Of a stretch of 64,000 nucleotides of DNA, positions 16,688 through 24,617 are shown in pieces (the stretch's first letter is position 1; the number at the start of each line of letters is the position of its first letter). The position numbers and the translations under genes are program-made. The notes under the pieces are model-generated. The model was not told where the DNA came from. It saw only the letters and a list, made by a program, of their open reading frames with translations, and did no database searches. Source of the stretch: Pedobacter caeni (GTDB lineage: Bacteria; Bacteroidota; Bacteroidia; Sphingobacteriales; Sphingobacteriaceae); NCBI RefSeq assembly GCF_900129215.1, contig NZ_FQUQ01000001.1, positions 1,612,001 to 1,676,000 on the forward strand, given 5' to 3'.

Positions 16688-17452
16688 TTATAATTTTTGT
16701 AACCAAAATTTTGCTTCTTTACTTCCTGCCAGATTGCGGCGAACCACTTCCTGCAAGATCTTTTTCGCTGCTTCCCGATCTGTAGCCTTCCCTCTTTTCA
16801 TTAAGGCTAAAGCCTGATAGAAAAGTCCGGGGTTGCTGTATAAACTGAAGGTCGATAAACGTTCAAATTGCTCAATCGCGGCGTCATACTTCTGGGTAAC
16901 GAGATAGGTAATCCCTAAGTTTTTAACTGCCTCCGGCTCTGGCTGTGCTCCTCTGCTGAGGGATATAAAGATCTGCTCTGCTGCTTCATACTTTTTGGCG
17001 TTGAAAGCAGCAATCCCTTTCTGTAACTGATCTGCGCTTTCTTTTCCACCCATATTCAGTCCGAGTGTGCTAAAGTTGGCAGCAATATAGTTTTCAGACA
17101 ATTGTTTTGCATTTTCTGCCGGCCGCCACAGGAACCAGCCAAGCACCAACAACACACAGGCCGCAGCGAGGTAAAATGAAAGTTTTTTAATCGAAATGCC
17201 GGATTTTAGCGGCAACGGAGGATGAGGTTCATCAGGAGCCGCTCCGGCCGACAGTTCCGCATAAAGCAGGGCAAATTCGGATCTTTTTTGCTTCTGCAGT
17301 TCCGTTCTGAGGGCTTCTCTCATCGCAATATATTCCGCAACCTCCTCTGCAAAGGCAGGGTCATCTACGCAGCGTTCCTCAAAGGATTGTTGCTCCTCCT
17401 TAGCAAGCGTTCCTTCAAAATAGGCTGCGATGAGATCTAATGAATTGTTCAT
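16688..17452 (-). CDS. TPR-containing membrane anti-sigma-like protein
   Basis: 254 aa. The N-terminal ~85 residues are helical and acidic (LDLIAAYFEGTLAKEEQQSF, FAEEVAEYIAMREALR), like sigma-binding regions of Bacteroidota anti-sigma factors. One TM helix follows at ~91-110 (LSFYLAAACVLLVLGWFLW), then three TPR-like repeats in the periplasm (IAAFNAKKYEAAEQIF, YLVTQKYDAAIEQFERL). There is no FecR domain or zinc motif. Its start overlaps the sigma gene stop by 4 bp (ATGA), the usual sigma/anti-sigma coupling. The periplasmic TPRs could meet the TPRs of the CHAT protein encoded two genes downstream. Confidence 0.78.
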   Translation of the reverse strand: MNNSLDLIAAYFEGTLAKEEQQSFEERCVDDPAFAEEVAEYIAMREALRTELQKQKRSEFALLYAELSAGAAPDEPHPPLPLKSGISIKKLSFYLAAACVLLVLGWFLWRPAENAKQLSENYIAANFSTLGLNMGGKESADQLQKGIAAFNAKKYEAAEQIFISLSRGAQPEPEAVKNLGITYLVTQKYDAAIEQFERLSTFSLYSNPGLFYQALALMKRGKATDREAAKKILQEVVRRNLAGSKEAKFWLQKL

Positions 17453-18036
17453 TTTACGGTTTGTTCTATATTAACTTTCTTTTTCAATTTTTCCAGACAC
17501 CTCAGCCGACTGGTCTTTACGACATCGGCAGAATTGTATTCCATAAATCCGGCAATATCCTTGTCGCTATACCCATCTTCAAAAAACAGCAGGATCTGCC
17601 TGCATTTCTCCCCAAGAGCAATCAACCTTTCCATCAGATAGTTTCGTTCTTCCTTCATCAACAGCTGTTGAATCGCTGTTCTTGCCTGATCAGGAAGTTC
17701 AAACACGAGACTATCTATAGGTATCGCCTGATTTACCTTCCCTTTATTAGTCGTATCTTTCCTTAAAAGGTCAACACATTTATTAGAAAATATTTTATAG
17801 CCATAAGATTTAAGGGCAGAACGCCCTTCAAAGCTACCTTTGATGATGTTATTGATGACACTGATGATGGTATCCGAGTATGCACTGGATGCATCTTCTT
17901 CGGAAATCCCATATTTTCTTACCCCTTGCCGGATAAAATAAAAGAAGCTTTTATACAGGTTCCCTTCAAAAATTCTTCGCTGTCCCCCACCTGCTTTCAA
18001 GCCCTCCACAATTGCCATATCTGAGTCTGCCCCCAT
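17449..18036 (-). CDS. ECF-like sigma-70 factor
   Basis: 195 aa. Region 2-like segment at ~20-90 (EGNLYKSFFYFIRQGVRKYG, then SAYSDTIISVINNI) and region 4 at ~125-185 (ERLIALGEKCRQILLFFEDG, DIAGFMEYNSADVVKTSRLR). It belongs to the divergent sigma-70 group found beside subtilisin and CHAT genes in Bacteroidota, by my recollection. It is the first gene of a four-gene minus-strand operon and is translationally coupled to the anti-sigma gene. Upstream (18037-18080) I see no TAnnTTTG box, so the operon may be read by its own sigma factor. Confidence 0.82.
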   Translation of the reverse strand: MGADSDMAIVEGLKAGGGQRRIFEGNLYKSFFYFIRQGVRKYGISEEDASSAYSDTIISVINNIIKGSFEGRSALKSYGYKIFSNKCVDLLRKDTTNKGKVNQAIPIDSLVFELPDQARTAIQQLLMKEERNYLMERLIALGEKCRQILLFFEDGYSDKDIAGFMEYNSADVVKTSRLRCLEKLKKKVNIEQTVK

Positions 18037-18353
18037 AGTTCAGGATATAAAGCTTAATGTAAATAACTGGTTACACTATTGAAGTTAAGAAAAATAATCA
18101 GTGTAAAAAACAATAATAAAAGGAAGCTACATTCACTGATCATCAGACATTTAACAAATCAACAAAAGAACATTGCTAAATCGAAAAATCTTTTTGTAAA
18201 AATACCTGCATGTGCTCAGGTTGAGCAGATTGCAGGAAGTTGGGCAGATTGCAGGAATATGTCAATTGGTAGCCGGCGAGGAATTGATCAAAAAAAATCC
18301 CGGCTTCTCATGATTGCTCATGGGAATCCCGGGATTCAATAAGGTAGTATAAA
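18037..18353. other. Intergenic gap with terminator and short direct repeat
   Basis: No believable gene. It holds the terminator at 18290-18336 and a perfect 14-nt direct repeat (GCAGATTGCAGGAA at 18225 and 18244, 19-nt period). The region next to 18036 should carry the promoter of the sigma operon. Confidence 0.5.
18290..18336 (-). terminator. Intrinsic terminator of the B12 locus
   Basis: On the minus strand AATCCCGG at the start pairs with CCGGGATT, followed by an uninterrupted T-run of eight. It lies 18 bp after the DUF6580 stop codon and marks the end of the cobalamin locus. Confidence 0.85.
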
Positions 18354-18941
18354 TTAAGCTACCCTTGTATTTGTTAAGCTCAAATAAGGATATCTGGCTT
18401 TAAGCATTTCAAAAGCACCAAACATTACTGATCCATAGACTAAAGTTCCATAAAGGAATTTCAGTTCAAAAGGAATAGCCGCTACCAAACAAGAGATATA
18501 ACCTGCTACAGTTGGCGGATATAAGTTGGGAATATACATCGCACTGATATCGCTAACAATCCAGTGAACCACAACCGCAGCTACCGAAGAAGTAAGGAAA
18601 GTTAATGCAGTCACTTTATTCAACATCACTTTGCCCACAACCACCATCAGGATGAATGCAATATAAGTCCAGTACCATCCGTCATAGAAAAATCCATAAC
18701 CGGAAGTTTTCGCGATAAAGAGATCACTCAATAATAAAACCGCTAATGGAAAAGCGAATGCCTTCACATTGTTGTTGAAATATGCCCCTCCGAATAAAGC
18801 AATAGCCCCTACTGCAGAGAAATTAGCGATCACTTTAAAGTCACCGGAAAATGGAGCTGCAACACGGATAATGCTGACAAAAATGATAATCAATAACAAG
18901 ATTATCGTACGCGGATTGAATTTAGATTCAGACATGTTCAT
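18354..18941 (-). CDS. DUF6580 family putative transport membrane protein
   Basis: 195 aa with about six TM segments (ILLLIIIFVSIIRVAAPF; AIALFGGAYFNN; FAFPLAVLLLSDLFI; YIAFILMVVVGKVM). The FSAVGAIALFGGAYF and LLSDLFI motifs fit DUF6580, a family annotated as putative transporters and related in layout to ECF S-components. It closes the B12 uptake gene run, so an inner-membrane role in cobalamin uptake is a reasonable inference, not shown. An alternative start is at 18935 (MSES). It has its own promoter box at 18956. Confidence 0.75.
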   Translation of the reverse strand: MNMSESKFNPRTIILLLIIIFVSIIRVAAPFSGDFKVIANFSAVGAIALFGGAYFNNNVKAFAFPLAVLLLSDLFIAKTSGYGFFYDGWYWTYIAFILMVVVGKVMLNKVTALTFLTSSVAAVVVHWIVSDISAMYIPNLYPPTVAGYISCLVAAIPFELKFLYGTLVYGSVMFGAFEMLKARYPYLSLTNTRVA

Positions 18942-18955
18942 TTATAAATATACAA

Positions 18956-18963
18956 CAAAGTTA
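18956..18963 (-). promoter_or_regulatory. Candidate -7 box for the DUF6580 gene
   Basis: TAACTTTG on the minus strand matches TAnnTTTG and lies 14 bp before the start codon at 18941. It would allow DUF6580 expression independent of the riboswitch-controlled transcript. Confidence 0.45.
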
Positions 18964-18995
18964 TATTTTTTCCACCGGATAATAAAACGGGTAAA

Positions 18996-20099
18996 TTAAT
19001 GAAATACAAACATTGCCGGGAAATAGTATTCCCCATAGGTAATGGTTTTATTCAATACTCCTGTCTTCGCATTATGGAAATACAGTTTATTAACCAGATA
19101 GTTTGCTCCGAAACCATCCTGAACGGTTCCTGTAACCAGCTCATCTGTCTTCGCATAATAGCCCAGGTTATTTTTATAAAACGACTGTTTATCCGGAGTG
19201 GTCACAAAAGGCTGATCCAGGGAAGCCTTATTTCCAGAGATATAGCGGTATAAGGTTTTTCCTCCACCCCAACTGTTAGCCTTAACCAGAAATACAGTAT
19301 TTTCTGTGCTGGAAGCAGTAATCGGTGAAGCGTACCAGGTAGACCAGGTGGTATTTGGTGTGAATGGAAGTTCCACACTGTCGGTCGCTAAAGTTTTAGG
19401 GTCAGACTGGTAAAGGTATTTACCAGCGGTGTACCAAACGTTACCGTTTGGAGTCCTGGCAAAACCAAGAGTCACCCCTTTGATCTTTTTTGCTACCGAA
19501 TAATCAGATACGTTGTAAATGATTGCGCCGTCAGACTGGGATAAGGCATACACATAATTTTCTGCCTTTAACATATCTCCGGTTTGTCCTTTAGCCCCCA
19601 GCAAACGCATGGTAGGTTTGTATGTTTTAAGGTTGATCAGGTAAATTCCATCACTACTGCTCAAAAGGCCATTGTTGTCATCTATCCCAACAAATGCACG
19701 CCAATCGTACTCTGAAGAGCCTGGAATTCTTCCCACTTCTTTCATCGTTTTCGCATCGGCAACCACCACAGGCCCTTTAGCTTTACTCACGACGTATAAA
19801 TTATTTTTGAACATCGTACCAAACTGTACGGTAGAGGTCAGCGACTCAAATCCTTTTCCCGGATTTTCTTTCTGGAAAATGCTATCCTTTAAACTTGCAG
19901 ACGCGGCATCAAAAAAGCTGACAGATCCGGTACCATGACCAAACCATCCTTCATTGATGATAAAAAATCCATCTTCATATTTCCCTTTTACCGGGTTTAC
20001 TTCCGGTTCTGCCACAGCAGCGCTATCTTTCTTACATGAAAATAGTACAGCAGATAAAATTACTGCTGCTGCTATTTCCTTAAATCCTGTTATTCTCAT
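18996..20099 (-). CDS. DUF5074/YncE-type beta-propeller lipoprotein, BtuG-like (copy 3)
   Basis: 367 aa. Lipoprotein signal with Cys in LFSCKKD. The mature part is a seven-bladed-propeller type protein: FIINEGWFGHGTGSVSFFD at the N-terminus, repeated VVADAKTMKEVGRIPG and YVYALSQSDGAIIYNV-like blades. In Bacteroides, BtuG propellers of this kind cap the BtuB receptor and bind cobalamin very tightly at the cell surface. The charged residues just after the Cys fit surface export. This is the third of three such genes in the locus, 41 bp after the preceding lipoprotein gene. Which copy binds B12 cannot be told from sequence. Confidence 0.8.
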   Translation of the reverse strand: MRITGFKEIAAAVILSAVLFSCKKDSAAVAEPEVNPVKGKYEDGFFIINEGWFGHGTGSVSFFDAASASLKDSIFQKENPGKGFESLTSTVQFGTMFKNNLYVVSKAKGPVVVADAKTMKEVGRIPGSSEYDWRAFVGIDDNNGLLSSSDGIYLINLKTYKPTMRLLGAKGQTGDMLKAENYVYALSQSDGAIIYNVSDYSVAKKIKGVTLGFARTPNGNVWYTAGKYLYQSDPKTLATDSVELPFTPNTTWSTWYASPITASSTENTVFLVKANSWGGGKTLYRYISGNKASLDQPFVTTPDKQSFYKNNLGYYAKTDELVTGTVQDGFGANYLVNKLYFHNAKTGVLNKTITYGEYYFPAMFVFH

Positions 20100-20140
20100 T
20101 TATTATTGTAGTGTATTTGTTTATTTCGCTTTTATAAGGT

Positions 20141-21256
20141 TTATTTCGCTTTTACCAGGCTCAGGTCCTGAACACCGATCACTTCTGTAGACAGTTCACC
20201 TAACCAGCCCATATTTGCTTGTATTCCAGTCTGGATCTTGATGAAATCAATTCCACCCAATGCTACCGTTTTCTTGTCTTTATCCACTGCTTTTGCAATG
20301 TCAATCTTATCTCCACCCATGGTATTGTCCGCATAACCCCATGCAAACGGAGCGCTGGTGATATAAGTTGGAACGGTCATATTAATCCCTGTTGAAGGCA
20401 ACAGAGAGCCTTTCAATGTATATTCATTTCCTGTTACCCATTCCGGAAAATAAGACTGTGTATGGTAGGTATTGGTTTTAACGACCCCTGATTTACCTTC
20501 GCTGTCTGTCCATGGTACATCTGCAGTAGCTGGTACTGGTCTTTTATAGGTCACGGAGTAATCACGTTTATAACCTGTCTTGTTAAACTCGCTGCCGGGA
20601 ATTTCATACCAGGTATCATCTGCCAATCCGTTTCCGTTCTCATCCTGCATCACCCAGATAATTCCTGGCTCAGCAAAGTTGGGCATTGGATTTCCGTAAA
20701 CGATGATGTCGTCTTTATCCACTTCGTTGATGACGGTATGGTCAAAACCAAGGACGATATAGCCACCCCAGGCGCCAAGGGTTACCATGCCTTTTTTACC
20801 CAATATCCCCTTAGCACTTTCCAGGTTTCCCGGTGCTTTGTTGATAAACTGTCCCGGTGCAGGAGAATATTCCAATAACCTGGTCACAAAACTATTACTG
20901 CCTGGTGAGGCCGGCACTGTTGGCACACCTACATTCACTGTATAAGAATAACTGAATACCGCCCCTTCTGCTGTTGCTGTATAATCAATTTTATAAATTC
21001 CGGACTTAGGTGGCGTAAATTCAAATGAACGTTCTGAGGTTTTAATTACCCCATCCAATTTCCAGCTGTGGGCAACCGTCACCCCGTTTTCTATACTGGC
21101 AGAGAATGAAGTTTTTTCGTTCACTTTTCCATTGATCGCCTTATCGGCAATGCTCATTTTTACGTTTGGAACGGGTTTTTCATCTTTGTCCTTCTTACAT
21201 GCTGATAAAACGCTGAGGCTTAGCAGGGCAAGAACCAGGTAATGGTTAATTTTCAT
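20141..21256 (-). CDS. BtuH-like surface lipoprotein with extra Ig/PKD-like domain (copy 2)
   Basis: 371 aa. Lipoprotein signal (SVLSACKKDKDE). Residues ~30-115 form an Ig/PKD-like domain (TSFSASIENGVTVAHSWKLD) absent from the paralogue at 22484. The rest (~125-370) is clearly homologous to that paralogue: YSPAPGQFIN, LGAWGGYIVLGFDHTV, NFAEPGIIWVMQDENGNGLA, DTWYEI, and a C-terminal KIQTGIQAN. Proteins of this type sit in B12 loci of Bacteroidota next to BtuG, and I suggest a BtuH-like cobalamin-binding role; the name match is from memory. It lies 65 bp after a BtuG-like gene. Confidence 0.7.
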   Translation of the reverse strand: MKINHYLVLALLSLSVLSACKKDKDEKPVPNVKMSIADKAINGKVNEKTSFSASIENGVTVAHSWKLDGVIKTSERSFEFTPPKSGIYKIDYTATAEGAVFSYSYTVNVGVPTVPASPGSNSFVTRLLEYSPAPGQFINKAPGNLESAKGILGKKGMVTLGAWGGYIVLGFDHTVINEVDKDDIIVYGNPMPNFAEPGIIWVMQDENGNGLADDTWYEIPGSEFNKTGYKRDYSVTYKRPVPATADVPWTDSEGKSGVVKTNTYHTQSYFPEWVTGNEYTLKGSLLPSTGINMTVPTYITSAPFAWGYADNTMGGDKIDIAKAVDKDKKTVALGGIDFIKIQTGIQANMGWLGELSTEVIGVQDLSLVKAK

Positions 21257-21321
21257 TAGTTTTTGCTTGTATTGATAATTGTTTTGTTCTGTTTGAAGAA
21301 CTATTTTGATTGATTAAACGA

Positions 21322-22419
21322 TTAATAACCGTATCTGAATGCAGCGAGTTTAGGCATAAGTCCTGCGTCAAAAGAGAATTTCTTTTTACCATCAGCGCTA
21401 AAGCAGAAGAATTGAGAAGCTTTGGAATCACCAATAAAAACATCCTGAGTTAATGGATTTACAGTTAATCCGTACGCTGCCCCAAGCTTGGTGTCATCTT
21501 TAATGAAATCTGATCCCACATCATTCGTAGCAAGGCTAAACTCCTTAAGGAAATAATTTGGCCAAGTGCTGATCGAGTAGGCTTTAGTACCATTAACCGC
21601 CAAAAACTCCAGGCTAGCCTTATCGTTTGAAGTGACTTTAGTATCAGTAACACTGCTTATTTTATCTACACTAGCTTTGATATCAGCGTAATTTCCTTTT
21701 GTAATCACAAACAGTTCTCCCGTTTTTGTAGCAGTAATATTAGTAGGGTTATATCCCACAGGAATGGATTTCGACTTAGTAAATGTATTCAAATCTACCA
21801 CCGAGACAGAAGAATTGTCGGCAGTTCCATATTGAAAATGAGCAGAATTTACAACATATAGTTTATTATTGACAACAGCCATTTGCTCCAGGGCGCCACC
21901 AACGAGGACTCTGGATTCAATAGCCAGACTTGCCGTATCAATTTTAGTGATCTTGCCATCGTAGGAAGAAACATAAGCCTTATCTTTATTGAAGACCACA
22001 TACCTTGGTAAGAAACCTTCTGTTGCATCCGAAAAAGGAATCCGTTTAATGGATTTTCCTGTAGCAATACTCATCACCTCCAGATAGGAGTCCTTTGCTG
22101 CCTTAGTAGTACCTAAAACCACACAATACAATTTGCTTCCATATTGCTGCAAATCATTGGCATTTGCACCAAGCGAAGTCGAATTCTGCTTTTTAAAATA
22201 ATCCTTTTCCACTGTTTTCGTGGCAATATCATAATAACTGATGCTACTGTTATTGGTTCCGGGAAGATCCGAAAAGTAAGCTTCGTTCAGGACATAAACG
22301 CCGATGGTAGAAATAGGTCCAGGTACGATATCAGGCATTTTATCCTTCTTACAGGATGAAAATCCGGCCATAAGTACAGCGGCAAATGAAATCGATTTTA
22401 GAGTATTGTTTAGTTTCAT
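21322..22419 (-). CDS. DUF5074/YncE-type beta-propeller lipoprotein, BtuG-like (copy 2)
   Basis: 365 aa. Lipoprotein signal (LMAGFSSCKKDKMPD). Propeller blades are visible as repeated hydrophobic strands: YVLNEAYFSDLPGTNNSSIS, KAYVSSYDGKITKIDTASL, KLYVVNSAHFQYG, SVSVVDLNTFTKSKSIPVG. It shares the layout and several blade motifs with the propeller at 23465, indicating duplication inside the locus. Presumed role: surface capture of cobamides for the TonB receptor encoded at 24618. It is 64 bp downstream of the BtuH-like gene at 22484. Confidence 0.82.
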   Translation of the reverse strand: MKLNNTLKSISFAAVLMAGFSSCKKDKMPDIVPGPISTIGVYVLNEAYFSDLPGTNNSSISYYDIATKTVEKDYFKKQNSTSLGANANDLQQYGSKLYCVVLGTTKAAKDSYLEVMSIATGKSIKRIPFSDATEGFLPRYVVFNKDKAYVSSYDGKITKIDTASLAIESRVLVGGALEQMAVVNNKLYVVNSAHFQYGTADNSSVSVVDLNTFTKSKSIPVGYNPTNITATKTGELFVITKGNYADIKASVDKISSVTDTKVTSNDKASLEFLAVNGTKAYSISTWPNYFLKEFSLATNDVGSDFIKDDTKLGAAYGLTVNPLTQDVFIGDSKASQFFCFSADGKKKFSFDAGLMPKLAAFRYGY

Positions 22420-22483
22420 GGTCTATATTTTTAATGTTTAGGTTTTATGATGTTTGTTATAATAATGATTTGCTTGTCTATGC

Positions 22484-23341
22484 TTATTTAACGAGACTCA
22501 GATCTGAGACGCTACTGATTTCTGTAGAAATTTCTCCTACCGCCTTCAGGTTTGCCTGAATACCAGTTTGGATTTTTATAAAATCTATGCCCGTTAAAAC
22601 CACATTTTTTCCATCCTTATCTACTGCATTTGAAATGTCTATCGCATCTCCGGTAACCTGGTTATCTGCGTATCCTGATGTAAATGGCATACTTACAATC
22701 AGTCCGGGATTGGTCATGTTTACATTAGTAGATGGAAGTAATGAACCTTTTAAAGTGTATTGGCTGGTACTGATCCAATCCGGATAATAAGATTGTGTAT
22801 GGGAAGCATTTATGCCAACCACACCCGAATTGCCTTTATTATCTTTCCAGGCCACATCGCCATTAGCTGGTGTAGGTTTGGTATAGGTGACTTCATAATC
22901 CCGGATATATCCGGTTTTACCGGATTCACTCCCTGCAATCTCATACCAGGTATCATCAGGTTTACCATTTTTGTTGTCGTCTTTCATCACCCATACCACT
23001 CCTGGTTCAGCAAAATTTGATTGAGCATTTCCTTTTATCATAATGTCCGCAAGATCTTTCCGGTTCGTCACCGTATGGTCAAAGCCAAGAACAATGTACC
23101 CACCCCAGGCACCAAGGCTTACCAACCCCTCTTTCTTCAAGATACCTTTAGCGGCTTCCATCGTGCCAAAAGACATATTTATAAACTGTCCTGGTGCGGG
23201 AACATAATCGAACAGGCTGGTCACAAACTGATTACTTTCAGGAACAACAGGAACCTCAATTTCAGTATTCCGGTCCTTTTTACATCCGAACAAAAAAGCG
23301 CTGACCATAAGTCCTGCAACCAGATATTTTTTAGTATTCAT
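22484..23341 (-). CDS. BtuH-like surface lipoprotein (copy 1)
   Basis: 285 aa. Lipoprotein signal (SAFLFGCKKDRNTEIEV). The mature part matches the C-terminal two thirds of the protein at 20141: FDYVPAPGQFINMSFGTME, SLGAWGGYIVLGFDHTVTN, AEPGVVWVMKDDNKNGKPDD (excerpts), and FIKIQTGIQANLKAVGE near the end. It lacks the Ig-like insert. The D-N-x-N-G-x-x-D segment resembles a calcium-binding loop. Likely an accessory cobalamin-binding surface protein; function inferred from the riboswitch-led locus. Confidence 0.7.
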   Translation of the reverse strand: MNTKKYLVAGLMVSAFLFGCKKDRNTEIEVPVVPESNQFVTSLFDYVPAPGQFINMSFGTMEAAKGILKKEGLVSLGAWGGYIVLGFDHTVTNRKDLADIMIKGNAQSNFAEPGVVWVMKDDNKNGKPDDTWYEIAGSESGKTGYIRDYEVTYTKPTPANGDVAWKDNKGNSGVVGINASHTQSYYPDWISTSQYTLKGSLLPSTNVNMTNPGLIVSMPFTSGYADNQVTGDAIDISNAVDKDGKNVVLTGIDFIKIQTGIQANLKAVGEISTEISSVSDLSLVK

Positions 23342-23464
23342 TTTGTTGAATTTAGTATAGGTTCAATTGAATTCAGTATTAATTTAATGGTTAATGAGTT
23401 GCGTTATGTTTTAAATGATGGCCTGCAATCCGCGCTGATATAAATGAAATACGCTAAAAAAGTA

Positions 23465-24616
23465 TTACTTATAAACAAATGCAAAATGAGCGGGAATATC
23501 TCCTGTAGTTGCCGACCATTGCTTTACTCCTGCCGGACTAAAACAATACAGCGTTCCCGGCGAAACATAATCCTTTGCATCGGTTACATATACTTCTTTC
23601 GTAGAGGGATCAACAGCAATACCATAAGGAATTACAATATTTTTATCGGTTCCGTCGGTAATAAATCTGGTGCCCAGTATTTTTTCGTTGATCACATCCA
23701 GCATGCCATAGGTAACGGTCATCTTTCCTGTATGATGACTCCATTCGGTACTATAGAAATAGGCAATATCATTGCTGATGGTTAAATTACTGACTGCTAC
23801 ATCAAACTGTTTTTTCACCTGATCTGTTTTTGTATCGATCACAAACATTTTGGACTTAATGTCCAGATAATCCCCTCTTGAAGTCACGTATAAGTCGCCA
23901 GATTTATCCGCCTTCAAGCGGTGAAGGTTGATGGCCACATCGATTCTCTTTGTTTCTGTAAAGGAGTTTAAATCAACAACTGAAACGGTACGTTCATAAT
24001 TCTGCGGACTGTAACCTCCGGAGTTGGCAACATATAATTTATCGTTAATGATGGCCATTTCTTCCGGCTGGCGCCCTACTTTGACCCTTCTGATTTCCTT
24101 CAATGTGGTGGTATCAATTTCTGCAACAATCCCGTTTGGCTCTGCGGGATTTCCCACCTGCCCAAGGTAGGCACTCACATAGGCTTTCCCTTTATTAAAG
24201 GTAATGTAACGACAATTGGTAATGTCGATTTGATTGATGCGCTTACCCGTTTTCACGTCCAGCACTTCCACTTTATTAGAAATATTAACTACAATATATA
24301 GTTTTGAGCCGAATACCGCCGCGTCATTGCCTACATCTCCAAGTCCTTTCACTTGTGAGGGATTGGCCTCATTATAAATATTCCTACGATATTGTCCGAG
24401 ACCAAAATCCACATAATCCAGGGAAGCTTTGTTCATTCCCATATTGCCTTCATTGACGAGATAAAATCCTTTCATCTTATGATCAGGTTTTGGTGGAAAT
24501 AAATACTCCCGTACTTCCTTAATGACCTGCGGATCCTTACGGCATGCACTGGTCAGCATTACTGCCAGTAATAAAACCGTAAGTATTTTTGAGGAGATCG
24601 ATTTAATTGTATTCAT
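23465..24616 (-). CDS. DUF5074/YncE-type beta-propeller lipoprotein, BtuG-like (copy 1)
   Basis: 383 aa from ATG 24616, one base after the receptor stop codon; a start four codons earlier would overlap the receptor gene. Lipoprotein signal (LLAVMLTSACRKDPQ). Propeller blades: FYLVNEGNMGMNKASLDYVD, KLYIVVNISNKVEVLDVKTG, KLYVANSGGYSPQNYERTVS, VYVTDAKDYVSPGTLYCFSP. Being directly coupled to the TonB receptor gene, it is the best candidate for the BtuG that forms the lid of the transporter. Confidence 0.85.
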   Translation of the reverse strand: MNTIKSISSKILTVLLLAVMLTSACRKDPQVIKEVREYLFPPKPDHKMKGFYLVNEGNMGMNKASLDYVDFGLGQYRRNIYNEANPSQVKGLGDVGNDAAVFGSKLYIVVNISNKVEVLDVKTGKRINQIDITNCRYITFNKGKAYVSAYLGQVGNPAEPNGIVAEIDTTTLKEIRRVKVGRQPEEMAIINDKLYVANSGGYSPQNYERTVSVVDLNSFTETKRIDVAINLHRLKADKSGDLYVTSRGDYLDIKSKMFVIDTKTDQVKKQFDVAVSNLTISNDIAYFYSTEWSHHTGKMTVTYGMLDVINEKILGTRFITDGTDKNIVIPYGIAVDPSTKEVYVTDAKDYVSPGTLYCFSPAGVKQWSATTGDIPAHFAFVYK

Positions 24617-24617
24617 A

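Noticed and set aside
12503..18036. Type III-E CRISPR (Craspase) locus
   Set aside because: A TPR-CHAT protease and sigma factor are present, but there is no gRAMP effector, Cas1/Cas2 or repeat array.
18079..18342. Plus-strand ORF of 87 aa in the gap after the sigma gene
   Set aside because: Lys/Ile-rich without domain or start signal, and it runs through the terminator hairpin.
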